22,500 bases of DNA, taken from contig RPFO01001598.1 in assembly GCA_009746045.1 (NCBI GenBank), positions 415,001 through 437,500 of the forward strand, given 5' to 3'. The position numbers were made by a program, and so were the translations under genes. Below the pieces are notes generated by a model that worked only from the letters and a program-made list of their open reading frames with translations, ran no database searches and was not told where the DNA came from. This document shows, one piece after another, positions 19,660-22,500 of the stretch; within the stretch, counting starts at the first letter, position 1, and each line of letters begins with the position of its first letter. Source of the stretch: Mesostigma viride. Taxonomy: Eukaryota; Streptophyta; Mesostigmatophyceae; Mesostigmatales; Mesostigmataceae.

Positions 19660-19778
19660 TATGGGAGCACAGTGACATGGGCACCCGCAACTAGTGCGCA
19701 CAAGGTGGATCCCCGAGCAAGCCCCCTCACCTCAACCCTCGTTATGTTTTCTTCGTTTGTTCTCCATTCCTGTGACTG

Positions 19779-20190
19779 GTGGTGGTGGTGGGGTGGGGTG
19801 GGGTACATGCCCGGGCCTTCGTGCCCCTCCCCCTCTCCCCCCCCCCCCCCCTCCACCAGCCCCCGCCCCTCCGCCGCCCACCCACCCACCTGACATCCCG
19901 TGAATGTTACGGAAGGAGAACCAGAGCATTCACCGAGGCTGCCTAGGGCAGCAAACCTGATGCAACTTACTCGTTTCAGTGGGAGGGAATAGGTGGATAG
20001 CCCAATGGGACCCAGTGTTTACAGAATGCCGTCAAATTTAACCCGCGATGCTGTCAACTTTAACCCCCCCCCCCCCCGCCCCACCCCCCCCCCCTCCCCT
20101 CTTCCCAACCCCAACCCATTCAGTTTTGCTCGCTTCATGCTTGGGTTTATCGGCTCGTGAACCCAACCCCCCCCCCCCCACCCCCCTCCC
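19779..20190. repeat. cluster of GT/G-rich and C-rich tracts
   Basis: A tggtggtggtggggtgggg segment lies at 19778-19803, followed by C-rich runs near 19836-19851, 20064-20098 and 20166-20190. The poly-C runs at 20064 and 20166 each follow an aaCCCC or aacCCC junction (ctttaaccc and cccaaccc). There is no gene evidence. Confidence 0.8.
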
Positions 20191-20678
20191 CCAGGAACGA
20201 CATGGTACCTCTGGCCAGCCGTACATCAGTCGTCAGACGGTACACATTGCATGCTGGTTCTGTCGCATCCAACACTGTGGCAGGGGCTATTCCGGGCGGC
20301 TCTCACGAGGGAGGCCTAAACGACGTCATATCTTGTTTCGTAATCCCACATTTGCCGGCGGTTCACCACGTAGATCACCTCGTGTCTGACGTTTCCCCGC
20401 ACCCATGGCGACCCGAAATCCTACCCAGTGTCGTAGTTATGTTCCCACGACCGCGGCCCCCTTCTCCTTTCCGGTTACCTCGACAAAGTGTCGTCCTTTC
20501 CTGGCGTAGCCCTGCCCGGAACGTTGGCATAAGTCGCCTATGCATGGTCAACGCCTACGCACCGCCTGCACATGAAACGCCTACGTGTCATGACATAATT
20601 GTGTACAGCACGAGGCCGCGAGTCGAGTCGTTCCAGGCACGCGGCATGGAAGCATGTGTACAGGACAGCACAGGATAG
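20191..20678 (+). other. open frame of unknown status, possible retroelement scrap
   Basis: The plus frame (open from 20157 to the stop at 20678) is more protein-like than its surroundings after the poly-Pro start: GGLNDVISCFVIPHLP and RLCMVNAYAPPAHETP. The second resembles the VNVYAP core of the AP-endonuclease domain of LINE elements, but no other motif of that nuclease is visible. The frame begins in a poly-C tract, so its ATG is not convincing. It may be a decayed fragment or chance. Confidence 0.2.
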
Positions 20679-20914
20679 CCAGAGATTCCCGTATGCTGCC
20701 TGCAACAAGCATGCAGGGCAGCCATACGAGGCTCTGGCCATGTAGGGTTGCACAGCGTTGCTCATGACCGAGGATCAAGGATGGAACGAGGTTGCATGTA
20801 ATCGTGGGTTGGCGCAGGACAGGCGGCCACGTGCACGTCCGCGCACGGGTTAAGGCGCCCACGCCTCGCAGGCCGGAGGCACTTTACGTCGTGGTCGGGT
20901 TCGACTAGGTGGGG
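20679..20914. other. no recognised gene
   Basis: Short stretch between the uncertain open frame and the first palindrome. No feature is seen. Confidence 0.4.
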
Positions 20915-20988
20915 TGCACGTGGCGGCTGCCCATTGATCAACCTACGACGATCGTCGTAGGTTGATCAATGGGCAGCCGCCACGTGCA
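20915..20988. repeat. 74-nt perfect palindrome
   Basis: Arms 20915-20951 and 20952-20988 are exact reverse complements with no spacer. Each end carries CACGTG, and TGATCA lies in each arm. It can extrude as a cruciform or form a long RNA hairpin. Confidence 0.97.
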
Positions 20989-21078
20989 GGTCAGGATTCT
21001 GTCAACAAACCGTCCGGCACAAGAAATATAGTTGGAGTTAACATAGTTGGATGTGCGTGGAATCGTGTCGCACTGTAT

Positions 21079-21147
21079 AATGCAGGGGCTCACATTTGGA
21101 ATAAACGTACACCTATTTACCTGGAAAAAAAAATGCAGGGGCTCACA
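21079..21147. mobile_element. 37-nt poly(A)-ended insertion with 16-nt target-site duplication
   Basis: The 16-nt sequence aatgcaggggctcaca occurs at 21079-21094 and again at 21132-21147. Between them lie 37 nt (21095-21131) containing AATAAA near the start and ending in a run of A; the first two A of the second repeat are ambiguous with the tail. Copy 2 of the host repeat has the corresponding uninterrupted sequence (with two base changes) near 21355. This is the hallmark of a severely 5'-truncated retroposed transcript end inserted by target-primed reverse transcription (inference). Confidence 0.8.
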
Positions 21148-21188
21148 GGCTGTGGCCGGCCGGACAGGTCCGGCCAAAGTTATTCCCC

Positions 21189-21404
21189 TGCACGTGGCGG
21201 TTGCCCATTGACCAACCTACGACGATCTTCGTAGGTTGATCAATGGGCAACCGCCATGTGCATTTCGGGATTCTGTCAACAAGCCGTCCGGCACAATAAA
21301 TATAGTTGGAGTTAACATAGTTGGATGTGCGTGGAATCGTGTCGCACTGTATAATCCAGGGGATCACAGGCTGTGGCCGGCCGGACAGGTTCGGCTAAGG
21401 TCGT
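21189..21404. repeat. palindrome-headed element, tandem copy 2
   Basis: It begins with an imperfect 74-nt palindrome (21189-21225 and 21226-21262; three mismatches). Then comes the same body as copy 1 without the insertion, ending around aggctgtggccggccggac. Homology stops near 21404. Copy 1 to copy 2 offset is 274 nt. Confidence 0.9.
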
Positions 21405-22009
21405 TTGGAATCTCTAGCCCAGGGCGGAGTTTGTGCTACTGTACACGCCCGACACATCACAATGGTCACATACAAAAAGGCATCGAGTGACACGCGGCGG
21501 TCGCGCGACACCAGCCATCCAAGAGCAGGCACGCCAGCGCATCGTGAGCGGACACTGGCCACCTTTATCCTGATCAAAAGTCCGACCAAAATAAAACTCG
21601 GAACGCCATCGCCGAAAGGCCACCCTGTCGAAAATCGCCGAAGGAAGCCGTATTCGCTGTCGAGCTGATCGCTCCAAAAATCGAATGACATTGCATTTGC
21701 CGCATCGGATTCCAATCGCTGTCGAACCTTGCTAGCTGACCTGACCCCATATCCACCGTCTTTAAGCCGTTCGGTTCGTGTTGTCCGCCACCTCTATATG
21801 CGGCGTAGCCCCGTGGAGCGTGTGCCCGGCCGTTTTCCGGCTGCTGCCGCCATTCGACGCCCCGATCGGGCTCAGAGCAAGGGTACCTGAACCGACACCG
21901 TGCGAGCGCGTTTGGCCATTCCCTGTTACAGACCGAATTACGGGGTAGAACTCGTGTACAAGTAGCAGTCGGTCTTCTGCCATTTAGTAACCCTCTAGGT
22001 GCGTCGACC
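21405..22009. other. no recognised gene; upstream of the membrane-protein gene
   Basis: Open frames on both strands without family features. The part just before 22010 should contain the promoter and 5' untranslated region of the plus-strand gene, but no TATA box or other element is clear. Confidence 0.35.
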
Positions 22010-22500
22010 ATGACGTCCTCCGCCCGTCGATGGAGGCGAGCATTGAAGATGCATCGCGCGCACCGGCGACGGTGCATGTTGATACTCATTGTCCTCCTGT
22101 TCGCTGGCATTGTCGCCTTTTTCGGTGAGGTGCTCGCGTGCAATAGACTCGCTCCGTTGGCCGTCTAGCTTCGATTCGTCGCTCCCGCCTCTGTTTTTTT
22201 TTTCCCGCCTCGCACGCCCGCCCGCGGGCACTGACGATCCACCTCCGCCCCTCGCACCCCTTCCCCGCAGGCGACACTGATGTCGCTCGTCCGACGAGAG
22301 TGGTCCATGGCACGGAGCACGCCCCTGCTGGTGCCGCCGGCGGGGACGACGGCACCTTTCCAGGTGTTGACCGCGGGACATCGTGTCTCGGCGTCCGGCT
22401 GGAAACGCCAAGGATGCACGCGGTACGTCCATTGTCTACAGCATTGCCTCGGCCACTGACTCGGCCGTGCTTTCAACTTACCATCCGGTCATTCGTCTCA
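22010..22500 (+). CDS. signal-anchored membrane or secreted protein, N-terminal part only
   Basis: Exon 1 is 22010-22124. The ATG (accATGAcg) is followed by a strongly basic stretch of Arg/His (RRWRRALKMHRAHRRR) and a hydrophobic segment CMLILIVLLFAGIVAFF, the layout of a type II signal anchor or an uncleaved signal. The exon ends at TTCG|GTGAGG. The intron 22125-22270 ends in a pyrimidine-rich CCCCGCAG. The phase-1 join gives Gly and continues GDTDVARPTRVVHGTEH...GTSCLGVRLETPRMHAV; the frame stays open to the window edge. A further donor (GCG|GTACGT near 22421) is possible. The topology would suit a Golgi glycosyltransferase or another lumenal enzyme, but the catalytic part lies outside the window, so no function is assigned. 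Confidence 0.65.
22125..22270 (+). other. intron of the signal-anchor gene
   Basis: 146-nt intron with GTGAGG donor and a pyrimidine-rich CCCCTTCCCCGCAG acceptor. It contains a T10 run near 22194-22203. Joining the exons keeps the reading frame open. Confidence 0.65.

Larger units (their letters stand above)
20915..21188. repeat. palindrome-headed element, tandem copy 1
   Basis: It begins with the perfect 74-nt palindrome 20915-20988 and continues with about 200 nt shared with copy 2 (ttctgtcaacaa, atagttggagttaacatag, ggaatcgtgtcgcactgtat). A small perfect inverted repeat, ggccggac ag gtccggcc, lies at 21158-21175. It differs from copy 2 mainly by a TSD-flanked insertion at 21095-21147. It is not coding. 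Confidence 0.9.

Noticed and set aside
19659-20226. Gly/Pro-rich short ORFs on both strands
   Set aside because: They arise from poly-C and ggtgg tracts.
20915-21262. Bacterial-type terminator or attachment site for the palindromes
   Set aside because: The context is eukaryotic. The arms are 37 nt with no U-tract, and the whole unit is tandemly duplicated.
1-22500. tRNA and rRNA genes
   Set aside because: No tRNA cloverleaf arms or rRNA core sequences were recognised by eye; a covariance-model scan would be needed to exclude them firmly.

Overview
The window looks like nuclear DNA of a microalga rather than a bacterium or virus. The reasons are spliceosomal introns with GTGAG/GTAAG donors and CAG acceptors, a very long Pro-rich cell-surface glycoprotein of the type green algae make, a TBC (Rab-GAP) exon, an EsV-1-7 cysteine-repeat gene, two different retroelement relics, and abundant GC-rich tandem repeats and homopolymers. 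A chlorophyte or prasinophyte is my first guess. A haptophyte or stramenopile is not excluded, because EsV-1-7 proteins and GC-AG introns occur outside green algae. Most of the window is repeat-rich intergenic DNA, and only a handful of loci look like real genes.

Layout. 1-2025: low-complexity and unrecognised sequence. 2026-5380 (minus): secreted hydroxyproline-rich (pherophorin-like) glycoprotein in two exons, with a 2.5-kb first exon. 5381-7350: unassigned DNA plus copy 1 of a dispersed block (347-nt leader + ~207-nt tandem units). 7351-7779 (plus): protein with three EsV-1-7 repeats. 7780-9850: mostly unassigned, with a possible small two-exon gene. 9850-10140 (minus): an exon carrying the C-terminal half of a TBC domain. 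10141-11965: microsatellites, including a run of 46 C. 11966-13070: copy 2 of the dispersed block, with more units. 13671-16309 (plus): four-exon gene of 749 codons whose C-terminal domain faintly resembles a ubiquitin-specific protease without its catalytic cysteine. 16310-17500: repeats and unassigned DNA. 17500-18720 (minus): broken Penelope-like reverse transcriptase. 18770-19305 (minus): broken C-terminal endonuclease-like domain of a non-LTR retrotransposon. 19306-20914: poly-C tracts and one odd ORF. 20915-21404: tandem pair of elements each headed by a 74-nt palindrome, one bearing a tiny poly(A) retro-insertion with target-site duplication. 22010-end (plus): start of a signal-anchored membrane protein running off the window.

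There is no operon-like arrangement. The genes are separate eukaryotic loci on both strands. The observations most worth following are the triple EsV-1-7 gene, the paired-arm substitution in the tandem palindromes with the TSD-flanked micro-insertion beside them, and the 347-nt leader + 207-nt unit repeat family.
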